Source: Methanoregula sp.
GTDB taxonomy: Archaea > Halobacteriota > Methanomicrobia > Methanomicrobiales > Methanospirillaceae
Length of the DNA stretch: 10,544 nt
Direction of reading: 5' to 3'
Assembly: GCA_023228295.1 (NCBI GenBank)
Contig: JALOBP010000096.1
Coordinates: 1 to 10,544 of the forward strand
A model generated the notes under the pieces. That model searched no databases. It saw nothing but the letters and a program-made list of their open reading frames with translations, and was not told the origin of the DNA. Below are positions 1-7,141 of the stretch, in pieces; the first letter of the stretch is position 1, and the number at the start of each line of letters is the position of its first letter. A program made the translations under genes and the position numbers.

Positions 1-744
1 GGCCCCGTTAAATGGATCTAAAATGATATCGTCTTTGTACGAGAAGAGTTTCATTACCCGCCGTGGCAGTTCCTCAGGAAACATTGCGGGGTGATCATAA
101 TCTTTCATCCTCGTTTCCGGGGGAAATGACCACTTTCCCATGACCCATTCCTTAAATTCTTCCGCGGTAATATCGATATTTTCCCGCTTTCCGGTCTTCT
201 TGTGCGAGGTCTTGTCGAACACCTCGATGAATTCCCAGGTATATTTGATATAAGGCATTGAGGGGGATTTCCAGCTTCCCCATGCGGTATATTTTGCATT
301 GTAATTGTTCTTCTCCCACAGGAACTCTGCTTTCCAGAGGAGCCCGAGGGATGCCAGTTGCCGTGATATGATGTGGTGGGTGGGAACATAATCCGAGAAG
401 AGCGGCTGGACATTTACCGCAATTCTGCCACCGGGTTTCAGGACCCTGTCACACTCCTTCCAGACAGATTGGAGTGTGGCGAAATACTCATTCCATTCAT
501 GAGTATCATCATGCGGGTCCTGTGCATAGGAATGGCCGAAATTATAAGGAGGGGATGTGATGATAAGATCAATACTCTGGTCCGGCATGCGGGAGAGAAC
601 CTGCTGTGAATCTCCACAGATCAGCCGGTTGATGAAAGGATCGAGATCGGGGGTTTCCAGAGGGGTATGGCTCACATTGGCGTGACGGGTTCCTTTTCGG
701 ATTTTTGCCTTGACGTCCTTGTTTTGGACTTTTTCTTGCCGCAT
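1..744 (-). CDS. DNA amino-methyltransferase (N4-cytosine/N6-adenine type), C-terminus cut by window edge
   Basis: Transfers a methyl group from SAM to an exocyclic amino group of a DNA base. The visible 248 residues start at the ATG on the minus strand (744-742). An in-frame TAG lies three codons upstream, so no longer start nearby is possible. A basic N-terminus (about residues 1-20) precedes the catalytic motif TSPPYN at 63-68, then the LKPGG stretch at 102-106. The SAM-binding motif DPFNG at 243-247 falls at the window edge. Catalytic motif before SAM motif is the beta-group order, found in many m4C and some m6A enzymes; the base cannot be decided from sequence alone. The usual continuation of the last motif (GSGTT-like) and the true C-terminus are outside. 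It is transcribed divergently from sufC. No restriction endonuclease is visible, but one could lie beyond the left edge. Confidence 0.93.
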   Translation of the reverse strand, partial: MRQEKVQNKDVKAKIRKGTRHANVSHTPLETPDLDPFINRLICGDSQQVLSRMPDQSIDLIITSPPYNFGHSYAQDPHDDTHEWNEYFATLQSVWKECDRVLKPGGRIAVNVQPLFSDYVPTHHIISRQLASLGLLWKAEFLWEKNNYNAKYTAWGSWKSPSMPYIKYTWEFIEVFDKTSHKKTGKRENIDITAEEFKEWVMGKWSFPPETRMKDYDHPAMFPEELPRRVMKLFSYKDDIILDPFNGA

Positions 745-864
745 GAAGAACTATCCTGAACAGTATATTCCCATCGGCCTGATAAAGGCTGTCACTTTTT
801 TAGGGGGCATGTTCACGTCAAAAGCGTTAATTGGGGCAATAAACATACTGTGTGTGATTGTTCT
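745..864. promoter_or_regulatory. Divergent intergenic promoter region between the methyltransferase and sufC
   Basis: This 120-base gap separates two head-to-head genes, so it must hold both promoters. On the minus strand an AATATA box (769-764) lies about 22 bases before the methyltransferase ATG. On the plus strand a weaker AATAAACA box (838-845) lies about 23 bases before the sufC ATG. Archaeal TATA boxes sit about 25 bases before the transcript start, so both mRNAs could begin at or very near their ATG, that is, be leaderless. Neither start has a good Shine-Dalgarno sequence, which fits. The box assignments are inference. Confidence 0.4.
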
Positions 865-1596
865 ATGCTGCAAATCAAGAACTTGTCAGTTAATGTCGGG
901 GACAAGGAGGTGTTGCACGACATCAGCCTCTCTATTGGAGAGGGGGAGACTCACGTGCTCCTTGGTCCGAACGGATCGGGCAAGACGACCCTCCTCATGA
1001 CCATCATGGGTTTTTCCAATTATGTGATAACAAAAGGACAGATCCTGTTCAAGGGAGAAGATGTAACCAAGATGCATGCCCATGAGCGGGCACAGCGGGG
1101 TATCGGCATGATGTTCCAGCGCCCGCCGACCATCTCCGGTCTCAAGCTGGGAAAGATGCTTACCGCGATCTCCCGGACAAAAGAGGAAAATATCCCCGAA
1201 CTTGCAAAGACCGTTCATATGGACAGGTTTCTCGAACGGGACATCAACAAAGGTTTCTCCGGGGGTGAGATCAAACGCAGCGAGGTTTTGCAGTTGATGC
1301 TCCAGAACCCGGACTTTGTCATGCTTGATGAACCGGAAAGTGGAGTCGACCTCGAGAACATATCGCTGATTGGAACAACGATCGGGGGTCTCCTTGAGAA
1401 GGACAAGCATATCGTAAACCGAAAGAAGAGCGGACTTGTCATCACCCATACGGGGTATATTCTCGATTACATCGATGCAGATAAGGGTCATGTGATGTGC
1501 GACGGGCAGATCCGGTGCCACGGAAACCCCCGCGAGATCTTAAAAGAGATTAAACAGCGCGGATATAAGGAGTGTCTTGAATGCCGGAACCCGTAA
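865..1596 (+). CDS. sufC: SufC, ATPase of the SUF-type Fe-S cluster assembly system
   Basis: ABC-type cytosolic ATPase that pairs with SufB to build Fe-S clusters. I place the start at ATG 865 (243 residues): the family normally begins with M-L-x-I-K-N-L, as here. An in-frame GTG at 850 would add five atypical residues. Visible motifs: Walker A GPNGSGKT at 34-41, Q-loop Gln85, ABC signature SGGEIKR at 132-138, Walker B FVMLDE at 151-156, and H-loop His195. The sequence SGGEIKRSE followed by LDEPESGVD separates SufC from transport ATPases. There is no membrane segment. A 16-base overlap with sufB suggests translational coupling. No Shine-Dalgarno is evident, so this may be a leaderless first gene of the operon. 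Confidence 0.97.
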   Translation: MLQIKNLSVNVGDKEVLHDISLSIGEGETHVLLGPNGSGKTTLLMTIMGFSNYVITKGQILFKGEDVTKMHAHERAQRGIGMMFQRPPTISGLKLGKMLTAISRTKEENIPELAKTVHMDRFLERDINKGFSGGEIKRSEVLQLMLQNPDFVMLDEPESGVDLENISLIGTTIGGLLEKDKHIVNRKKSGLVITHTGYILDYIDADKGHVMCDGQIRCHGNPREILKEIKQRGYKECLECRNP

Positions 1597-2696
1597 CAAT
1601 CCCTGAGCTCTCGAACGAAGATAAGGAGCGCCTTGCCCAGGTGGGTATGGACCTCACCAAGAAAAACCGTTGCGGGACATTTCTCCAGATGGACCAGGAT
1701 ATTGTCCAGGCGGAATGTGGAGAAACCGGCATCGAGGTTCTTTCCTATAAGCAGGCAATAGAGAAATACGACTGGCTCAAGGATTATGCATGGAAGAACA
1801 TCTCAAAGGAAAAAGATGACATCACGAGGTATGTTGCAGCACAAAATGACCCGAAAGGGTATGTCATCATCGCCCACAAGGGTTCAAGCAATGTCATGCC
1901 TATTCAGGCATGTCTCTATCTCGGCAAGGACAAGATCCAGCATGTCCACAACATTATCATCGCCGAAGAAGGTGCTGAACTTCACATCATCTCCGGTTGT
2001 GCCAGTGGATCTCATGCCGGGAAAGGAGGGGCACATTACGGCATCTCCGAGTTTTACATTAAAAAGAATGCCAAGATCAGCTTCACGATGATCCATAACT
2101 GGAGTGAGGACATCGAAGTGTATCCGAGAAGCGCATCGGTTATTGAGGAGAACGGGGTGTTCCTGTCCAACTACGTGTGCATGCAACCGGTGAAAAAGAT
2201 ACAAATGTATCCGACAGCAACTCTGGTCGGTGCAAATTCCGTTGCACGGTTCAGTAGTATCGTTGTTTCGACACCCGGTTCCACCATGGACCTTGGATCC
2301 CGTGCAATCCTTGAAGCCCCTGGCGCAAGCGCAGAACTGGTTACCCGCGCCATCACCAAGGGAGGCACCATCATCTCCCGGGGCCATATCAACGGAAAGG
2401 TGGCGGGGACACGCGGCCATCTTGAATGCAAAGGTCTCATCCTCAAGGACGGGGTGATCTATGCAATTCCGGAGATCGAAGGATCGGTTGTCGGCACAGA
2501 ACTTTCCCATGAAGCAGCGGTAGGAAAGCTGGCAAAGGACGAGATCGAATACCTGATGTCACGCGGACTCGACGAGGACGAGGCCACTGCCACCATTATC
2601 CGGGGATTCCTGGACGTAAAGATTTCCGGTCTGCCGGATGCCCTCCAGAAACAGATCGATGCATCGATTGATGTTGCAGAAAAATCAGGCTTTTAA
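1581..2696 (+). CDS. sufB: SufB/SufD-family scaffold protein of the minimal SUF-like system
   Basis: Scaffold on which Fe-S clusters are thought to be assembled, partner of the SufC ATPase. It has 371 residues, shorter than bacterial SufB (about 480-495), as is usual in methanogens where sufCB occur without sufA, D, S, U or E. The C-terminal SufBD core is clear. Cys283, in the context HLECKGLIL, aligns by eye with E. coli SufB Cys405, the proposed cluster or sulfur ligand. The SHEAAVGKL segment (His310, Glu311) matches the conserved HEA motif of SufB. Other cysteines are at 31, 46, 111, 140 and 200. An AAGGAG ribosome site at 1567-1572 fixes the ATG start. The sulfur donor is not encoded in this window. 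Confidence 0.96.
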   Translation: MPEPVTIPELSNEDKERLAQVGMDLTKKNRCGTFLQMDQDIVQAECGETGIEVLSYKQAIEKYDWLKDYAWKNISKEKDDITRYVAAQNDPKGYVIIAHKGSSNVMPIQACLYLGKDKIQHVHNIIIAEEGAELHIISGCASGSHAGKGGAHYGISEFYIKKNAKISFTMIHNWSEDIEVYPRSASVIEENGVFLSNYVCMQPVKKIQMYPTATLVGANSVARFSSIVVSTPGSTMDLGSRAILEAPGASAELVTRAITKGGTIISRGHINGKVAGTRGHLECKGLILKDGVIYAIPEIEGSVVGTELSHEAAVGKLAKDEIEYLMSRGLDEDEATATIIRGFLDVKISGLPDALQKQIDASIDVAEKSGF

Positions 2697-2705
2697 CGAG
2701 AGATT

Positions 2706-3365
2706 ATGACTGAGTATCCCCGGGTGGATGAGCGGTTCCGGATGGTGGAGCGCCAGATCGCCGCCCGTGGAATCCATAATCCCCGTATCCTTTCAGTATT
2801 GCGGCAGGTCCCCCGCCATGTTTTTATTCCCCAGCCTTACGACCAGTCGGCGTATGATGACAATCCCCTGCCCATCGGCAACGGGCAGACCATCTCCCAG
2901 CCCTATATCGTGGCCCTGATGACCGATCTTCTGGATCCGCAACCGGAGGACCGGATTCTGGAGATTGGGGCAGGCAGCGGCTATCAGGCGGCGATCCTCG
3001 CTTCGCTGGCGGCGCGGGTTATCACGATCGAACGAATACCGGCAGTTGCGGACCTTGCCCGGTCGAACCTTGAGATGCTGGGAATTGGTAATGCGACGGT
3101 GATTGTGGGGGATGGCACACTCGGGCATCCCGCGGATTCTCCGTATAACGGCATCATCATTACTGCTGCAACCCCGGAGATCCCCAAACCACTTCTCGAT
3201 CAGCTTGATGATGGTGGACAACTCGTTGCACCGGTCGGAGACCGGGAAATCCAGGAACTGGTCAGGATTGAAAAAACAGGGGGTCGGTTTGTGGAAAAAC
3301 GATATGGCAGTGTCCGTTTTGTCCCCCTTATCGGGGCGTATGGCTGGGAAGAGGGGAATGCATGA
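2706..3365 (+). CDS. pcm: Protein-L-isoaspartate O-methyltransferase
   Basis: Cytosolic repair enzyme that methylates L-isoaspartyl residues in aged proteins with SAM, starting their return to aspartate. The 219 residues match the family's usual length. The hallmark GNGQTISQPYIVALM at 58-72 contains the substrate-binding loop. SAM motif I LEIGAGSGYQAA is at 85-96 and is followed by the acidic residue Glu109 in ITIER. GDG at 135-137 and IITAA at 151-155 form the later SAM-fold motifs. It starts 9 bases after sufB with only a weak GAGAG upstream, and its stop overlaps the next start as ATGA. The function of the linkage to Fe-S assembly is unknown; coexpression under stress is possible but inferred. 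Confidence 0.96.
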   Translation: MTEYPRVDERFRMVERQIAARGIHNPRILSVLRQVPRHVFIPQPYDQSAYDDNPLPIGNGQTISQPYIVALMTDLLDPQPEDRILEIGAGSGYQAAILASLAARVITIERIPAVADLARSNLEMLGIGNATVIVGDGTLGHPADSPYNGIIITAATPEIPKPLLDQLDDGGQLVAPVGDREIQELVRIEKTGGRFVEKRYGSVRFVPLIGAYGWEEGNA

Positions 3366-3967
3366 ACTGGCTTGATGTGACCCGCCCCCTTGCACCAGGG
3401 ATGCTCGTTTATCCCGGGGATGTTCAACCTATCTTTTCCCAGAAGGATGCGGGGAATTACCTTATCAGCGACCTGCACCTGAGTTCGCATACCGGTACGC
3501 ACATCGATGCACCGGTTCACTACCTTAAAACCGGAGATACCATAGATACCATTCCCCTGCAGAACCTGATCGGCACCTGTAACGTCATCGATCTTGGTCG
3601 GGTAAACGGTCTTATTACAAAAAAACACCTTCTTGACAAACTTGAGGGTAATAAACGCATCCTGCTCAAAACATCTTTTTCAGGGAAAACCACATTCATC
3701 GAAGATTACCCGTCATTAAGCCTTGATGCTGCAGAATATCTCATCTCCTGGGGCGTTTCCTGTGTCGGCATCGATTCGCCTTCGATAGAATCATTTGAAT
3801 GTGACGGCAGCGTTCATCGTTGCCTGCTGGGGTGCAACTGCATCATTATCGAACTTCTTGACTTGTCGGGTGTGTCGGAAGGAGCATACGAGATGATTGC
3901 CCTCCCCCTGCGACTCACAGGTCTTGATGGGAGTCCTGCACGGGTAATTCTAAAAAAAATTAGATGA
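3362..3967 (+). CDS. Cyclase-family protein (kynurenine formamidase-like metal hydrolase)
   Basis: Member of the cyclase / KynB-like superfamily, metal-dependent hydrolases or cyclases acting on amides and related bonds. The signature HTGTHIDAPVH (43-53) supplies the His and Asp metal ligands. The N-terminal DVTRPLAPGMLVYPGD segment (5-20) and VGIDSPS (135-141) followed by His152 are also typical. The length of 201 residues is close to the family norm of about 200-220. The natural substrate cannot be told. Kynurenine degradation is unlikely in such an organism and no other tryptophan genes are nearby, so I give no gene symbol. The ATG overlaps the pcm stop by four bases, implying translational coupling. 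Confidence 0.92.
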   Translation: MNWLDVTRPLAPGMLVYPGDVQPIFSQKDAGNYLISDLHLSSHTGTHIDAPVHYLKTGDTIDTIPLQNLIGTCNVIDLGRVNGLITKKHLLDKLEGNKRILLKTSFSGKTTFIEDYPSLSLDAAEYLISWGVSCVGIDSPSIESFECDGSVHRCLLGCNCIIIELLDLSGVSEGAYEMIALPLRLTGLDGSPARVILKKIR

Positions 3968-3980
3968 CAGGAGTGAATTC

Positions 3981-4589
3981 ATGGACATTGTGATCGAATC
4001 GGTAAAAAAACTCGAAGTTCTGCTTGAAAACTCGGGTTGTTCTGACGGGGGAATCCAGCTGGATGTCGATCCGGATTCAGTGAACTGCCAATATGAAAAA
4101 GGCGCCTGTATGACCGCAGAGTTCGGAAGAAAGCAAGGGGTGTTCACCACGTTTGACCCGATCCGGGCCTGCACAAAGATCTCTTTCATGTTTGGAGCGG
4201 CTCTTGACACTCCTGCTGTACGGGGAGCTGCCATGGCCATTATCAATGTCGCGACAGGTTTTTTCTGTCTTGCCCGGACCCTGCACCCGTGTGACAGGGC
4301 ATCACATGCGGCATGCGGGGCGGATCTGGCAGCGAAGCTTGCAGGAAAACAGACCTATATCGTAGGCGAATTGCATTCGCTGGAATCGGTATCAGGGATC
4401 CATTTCACCACAGACCCTTCATCTGCGGAGATCATCCTTATCGGCGGAGACGGACTCATTTCGCCGGAAGCCGGTGAACTCATCAGCAGGTATGCACAAA
4501 AAGCCCGGATCATCTGCGTTGGTCCCTCGACAGCCGGTGCGGCGCGGCTGAACGAACTGGAGCACTGGTGCCCGTACGGGCAGAGTTAA
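3981..4589 (+). CDS. Cysteine-rich conserved hypothetical protein, possibly DUF364-like at the C-terminus
   Basis: I do not firmly recognise this 202-residue protein. It has nine cysteines (20, 36, 43, 64, 96, 104, 112, 179, 197). C96-x7-C104-x7-C112 sits in a conserved-looking patch FFCLARTLHPCDRASHAAC. The C-terminal half (about 124-190) has an alternating strand/helix pattern: TYIVGE, then EIILIGGDGLISPEAGELISRY, then ARIICVGPST. It recalls the putative heavy-metal chelation family DUF364, where a late GPS/T motif follows a hydrophobic strand, but this rests on memory of the family. There is no signal peptide or confident membrane segment. A good AGGAG ribosome site (3969-3973) precedes the ATG. 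It is the last gene of the suf cluster. The cysteines suggest metal or Fe-S binding, which is inference. Confidence 0.88.
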   Translation: MDIVIESVKKLEVLLENSGCSDGGIQLDVDPDSVNCQYEKGACMTAEFGRKQGVFTTFDPIRACTKISFMFGAALDTPAVRGAAMAIINVATGFFCLARTLHPCDRASHAACGADLAAKLAGKQTYIVGELHSLESVSGIHFTTDPSSAEIILIGGDGLISPEAGELISRYAQKARIICVGPSTAGAARLNELEHWCPYGQS

Positions 4590-4660
4590 TCATCCTTTTT
4601 CTTCCGCACCCCACTTGTTCCAGCGGTAATATCTTGTGGGGAGCACACCAATACCGGACT
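4590..4660 (+). promoter_or_regulatory. 71-base gap between the two operons: possible T-tract termination and TATA-like box
   Basis: The only sizeable gap on the plus strand after sufC. A T-rich patch (4596-4603, TTTTTCTT) just after the preceding stop could act as an archaeal U-tract terminator, although it is short. TAATAT at 4627-4632 lies about 31 bases before the glmM ATG and could be the TATA element of a separate promoter. A GGGGAG at 4638-4643 is too far (17 bases) from the ATG to be a good ribosome site. Whether transcription stops and restarts here is uncertain. Confidence 0.3.
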
Positions 4661-5911
4661 ATGCTTTTTGGGTCCTCCGGAATACGAAGAAAATACGATC
4701 AGGTCCTGATCGATACCGCGCTTGCCGTAGGCTCAGCACTTGCACATCGTTCAAAGGACGTTCTTGTCGGCATGGACACCCGGACAACCAGCCCCCTTCT
4801 GGCACATATGATCGTTGCCGGAATCCTTGGAAGCGGAGGGACCGCCCATATCTGCGGAATGGTTCCCACGCCAACAGTCGCATACGCAACCCGTGATGTC
4901 AAAGCGGGATGCATGATAACTGCCTCCCACAACCCGGAAGAGTACAACGGCATCAAACTTTTCAATCCGGATGGATCCTCATTTACCCGCAGGCAGCAGG
5001 CAGAGATGGAAGACCTGTTAAAAACCCCTCACTGGACCGACTGGAAAGACCGGGGCTGCGAAGTGGAGACAGACGCCGCATCAAAGCATAAGAACGCGAT
5101 CCTGAGTCAGGTGAGCGTTGAAAGGCCGATAGGGGCAATCCTCGACTGTGGGAACGGGGCCGGGTGCCGGCTCAGCCCTTCACTTCTGGCGGATGCCGGG
5201 GTTCGTGTTATTCCTGTGAATGCCAATCCATCCGGCCATTTTGCCCGCCCTTCCGAGCCACTGGAGGAGAATCTGGGATACCTGAGCGAAATGATCAGGA
5301 AAACCGGTGCAGACTGTGCCGTGGTTCACGACGGGGATGCTGACCGCATGATGGCGTTTGACAACAAGGGCAGGTACATCGACGGAGATCATCTCCTGAT
5401 GCTCTTTGCCGGGCACTTGGATGCAAAGCGCGTTGTCACAACCAGCGACGCATCAATGATCATCGATGAGATCGCAGAAGTCCGGCGGACTCCGGTTGGA
5501 GACAGTTATGTTTCTGAAGAACTCCTCGAATGGGGGGACTTTGGCGGGGAACCCTCGGGGGCATGGATCTTCCCGAAGATCTCGTTATGCCCTGACGGTC
5601 CGTTTGCTGCTGCCCTCTTCTGCGAGATTGCCTCTCAGGGCGATGTTGCAGCGATGATCGATGCCATGCCAACCTACCCAATCCTCAGGGAGTCGTTCTT
5701 AAACCCGGGTGCCCGTGAAACGGTACTGGCGCTTGGAGCGGCAAGTCCTACGGACGGCATTCGGGTTTCTGAAGAGGAGGGCTGGTACCTCATCCGGGCA
5801 AGCGGGACAGAGCCGAAGATCCGGATCACCGCAGAAGGAAAAACCCCGGCCGATGCTAAAACGATGCTGGCAAAGGCCAGGGCACGGGTAATGCAGGGGA
5901 AAACTGCTTAA
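4661..5911 (+). CDS. glmM: Phosphohexomutase, probable phosphoglucosamine mutase
   Basis: Alpha-D-phosphohexomutase that would convert glucosamine-6-phosphate to glucosamine-1-phosphate. I start it at ATG 4661 (416 residues) because MLFGSSGIRR is the family N-terminus; an upstream ATG at 4568 gives an unrelated leader. The active site is complete: TASHNP at 87-92 with phosphoserine Ser89, metal loop DGDADR at 224-229, sugar-specificity loop GGEPSG at 295-300, and phosphate-binding RASGTEPKIRI at 379-389. It is about 30 residues shorter than typical bacterial GlmM (about 445). Position directly before glmU- and glmS-type genes favours glucosamine as substrate. Phosphomannomutase or phosphoglucomutase activity cannot be excluded, since these families overlap in sequence. 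Confidence 0.93.
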   Translation: MLFGSSGIRRKYDQVLIDTALAVGSALAHRSKDVLVGMDTRTTSPLLAHMIVAGILGSGGTAHICGMVPTPTVAYATRDVKAGCMITASHNPEEYNGIKLFNPDGSSFTRRQQAEMEDLLKTPHWTDWKDRGCEVETDAASKHKNAILSQVSVERPIGAILDCGNGAGCRLSPSLLADAGVRVIPVNANPSGHFARPSEPLEENLGYLSEMIRKTGADCAVVHDGDADRMMAFDNKGRYIDGDHLLMLFAGHLDAKRVVTTSDASMIIDEIAEVRRTPVGDSYVSEELLEWGDFGGEPSGAWIFPKISLCPDGPFAAALFCEIASQGDVAAMIDAMPTYPILRESFLNPGARETVLALGAASPTDGIRVSEEEGWYLIRASGTEPKIRITAEGKTPADAKTMLAKARARVMQGKTA

Positions 5912-5934
5912 ATGTTGTAAGGAGAGCTGTACGT

Positions 5935-7134
5935 ATGGAGTGTGTCATTCTCGCTGCGGGAGAGGGAAAGCGGATGCGCCCTCTTACGGCGAAGCGCCCG
6001 AAGGTGATGCTCCCGCTGGTCAACCGGCCGATGCTGGAGCATCTCGCCATTGCCGCCCGCGATGCCGGAATCACCGATTTTGTGTTTGTCGTAGGATACG
6101 GGGAACGCGAGATCCGCAGGCATTTTGGCGATGGCTCTGCGTGGGGTATCCACGTGGAGTACGCACCTCAGCGCCAGCAGAACGGGACCGCTGATGCTGT
6201 GCGGGCAGCACGCGAACTGGTAACGGATACGTTTCTTGTCCTGAACGGCGACATGATCCTCAAATCCGAAGATATCGCGAATTTATCCCGTGGAGCCACC
6301 CCCTGCATGGGTGTGAGCACAACTGACCACCCCCAGGATTACGGGGTAGTGCTCACAGAAAACGACCTGATCACATCGCTTGAGGAGAAATCCCAAAACC
6401 CGAGGTCAAACCTCATCAATGCAGGGGCGTACCTGTTCAATTCTGACATATTCAGGATGATCGAACGGGTCCGTTCATCGCCCAGAGGAGAACTGGAACT
6501 CACCGATGCCCTCACGGAACCGATTGCTGAAAAAAAACTCCATGCCTATAACCTGTCATACTGGATGGACGTGGGACATCCCTGGGACATGCTTGATGCC
6601 AATACCACGCTCATGGGGCAAATTGCGTCAGAAAATCACGGAACTATCGAAGACGGGGTATCCCTCAAGGGAGTTGTTGTTGTTGGTGAAGGGAGCATTA
6701 TTAAAACCGGCACATACATTGAAGGTCCCTGTATCATCGGGAAGAACTGCCGTATCGGTCCCCATGCATATATACGGGGAGCAACAAGCATTGGCGATGA
6801 CTGCCATGTCGGACATTGCTCCGAGCTGAAAAATTCCATCATCATGAGCGGGACAAAAATTCCACATTTTAATTATATTGGCGATTCGATCATCGGGTCA
6901 GGGTGTAACTTCGGGGCCGGGACCAAAATAGCCAACCTCCGTCACGATCACGCCACGGTCAGGATCTGCGGGAAGGACACCCGAAGGAAAAAATTTGGTG
7001 CCGTTGTTGGCGATGGGGTACAGTTTGGTATCAACTGCTCAGTCAATGTTGGCACAATGATTGGCAGCAACGCCCTCTTTGGGCCAAACTCGTATATTGA
7101 AGGATGTATTGGAGATAAAGCGATTATCCGGTAG
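5935..7134 (+). CDS. glmU: Archaeal GlmU: bifunctional glucosamine-1-P acetyltransferase / GlcNAc-1-P uridylyltransferase
   Basis: Likely carries out the last two steps to UDP-GlcNAc. The N-terminal nucleotidylyltransferase (about 1-230) has LAAGEGKRMRPLT at 6-18, QQNGTADA at 81-88 and the metal-binding NGD at 104-106. The C-terminal left-handed beta-helix (about 235-399) shows hexapeptide repeats. It keeps the E. coli GlmU acetyltransferase pattern: PHFNYIGDS (His311, Tyr314) matches GHLTYLGDA around His363/Tyr366, and CNFGAGTKIAN (to Asn334) matches the loop ending at Asn386. An AAGGAG site (5919-5924) supports the ATG. It has 399 residues, the common archaeal length and shorter than bacterial GlmU (about 456). 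Related archaeal enzymes accept several sugars and UTP or dTTP, so specificity may be broad. A close paralogue follows seven bases downstream. Confidence 0.92.
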   Translation: MECVILAAGEGKRMRPLTAKRPKVMLPLVNRPMLEHLAIAARDAGITDFVFVVGYGEREIRRHFGDGSAWGIHVEYAPQRQQNGTADAVRAARELVTDTFLVLNGDMILKSEDIANLSRGATPCMGVSTTDHPQDYGVVLTENDLITSLEEKSQNPRSNLINAGAYLFNSDIFRMIERVRSSPRGELELTDALTEPIAEKKLHAYNLSYWMDVGHPWDMLDANTTLMGQIASENHGTIEDGVSLKGVVVVGEGSIIKTGTYIEGPCIIGKNCRIGPHAYIRGATSIGDDCHVGHCSELKNSIIMSGTKIPHFNYIGDSIIGSGCNFGAGTKIANLRHDHATVRICGKDTRRKKFGAVVGDGVQFGINCSVNVGTMIGSNALFGPNSYIEGCIGDKAIIR

Positions 7135-7141
7135 GTATGCT

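Noticed and set aside
886..1521. Long open frame of 211 codons on the minus strand across sufC
   Set aside because: It is antisense to a fully motif-supported SufC and has no recognisable domain. It arises from codon bias on the coding strand.
1884..2510. Minus-strand open frame of 208 codons across sufB
   Set aside because: Antisense shadow of sufB; its sequence shows no family features.
2655..2668. Perfect 14-base palindrome ATCGATGCATCGAT in the 3' part of sufB
   Set aside because: It is explained by coding of the IDASID residues in a single gene; no second copy or flanking operator-like context was seen.
2793..3395. Minus-strand open frame of 200 codons across pcm
   Set aside because: Shadow of pcm, whose SAM-binding and substrate motifs are clear on the plus strand.
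4571..4580. Perfect 10-base palindrome CCCGTACGGG just before the end of the cysteine-rich gene, followed by a T-rich patch
   Set aside because: With a minimal loop it leaves only a three-pair stem, too short for a terminator hairpin, and it lies inside coding sequence.
4568..4660. In-frame N-terminal extension of the phosphohexomutase to an ATG at 4568
   Set aside because: It overlaps the preceding gene and adds 31 residues unlike the family, whose proteins begin at MLFGSSG.
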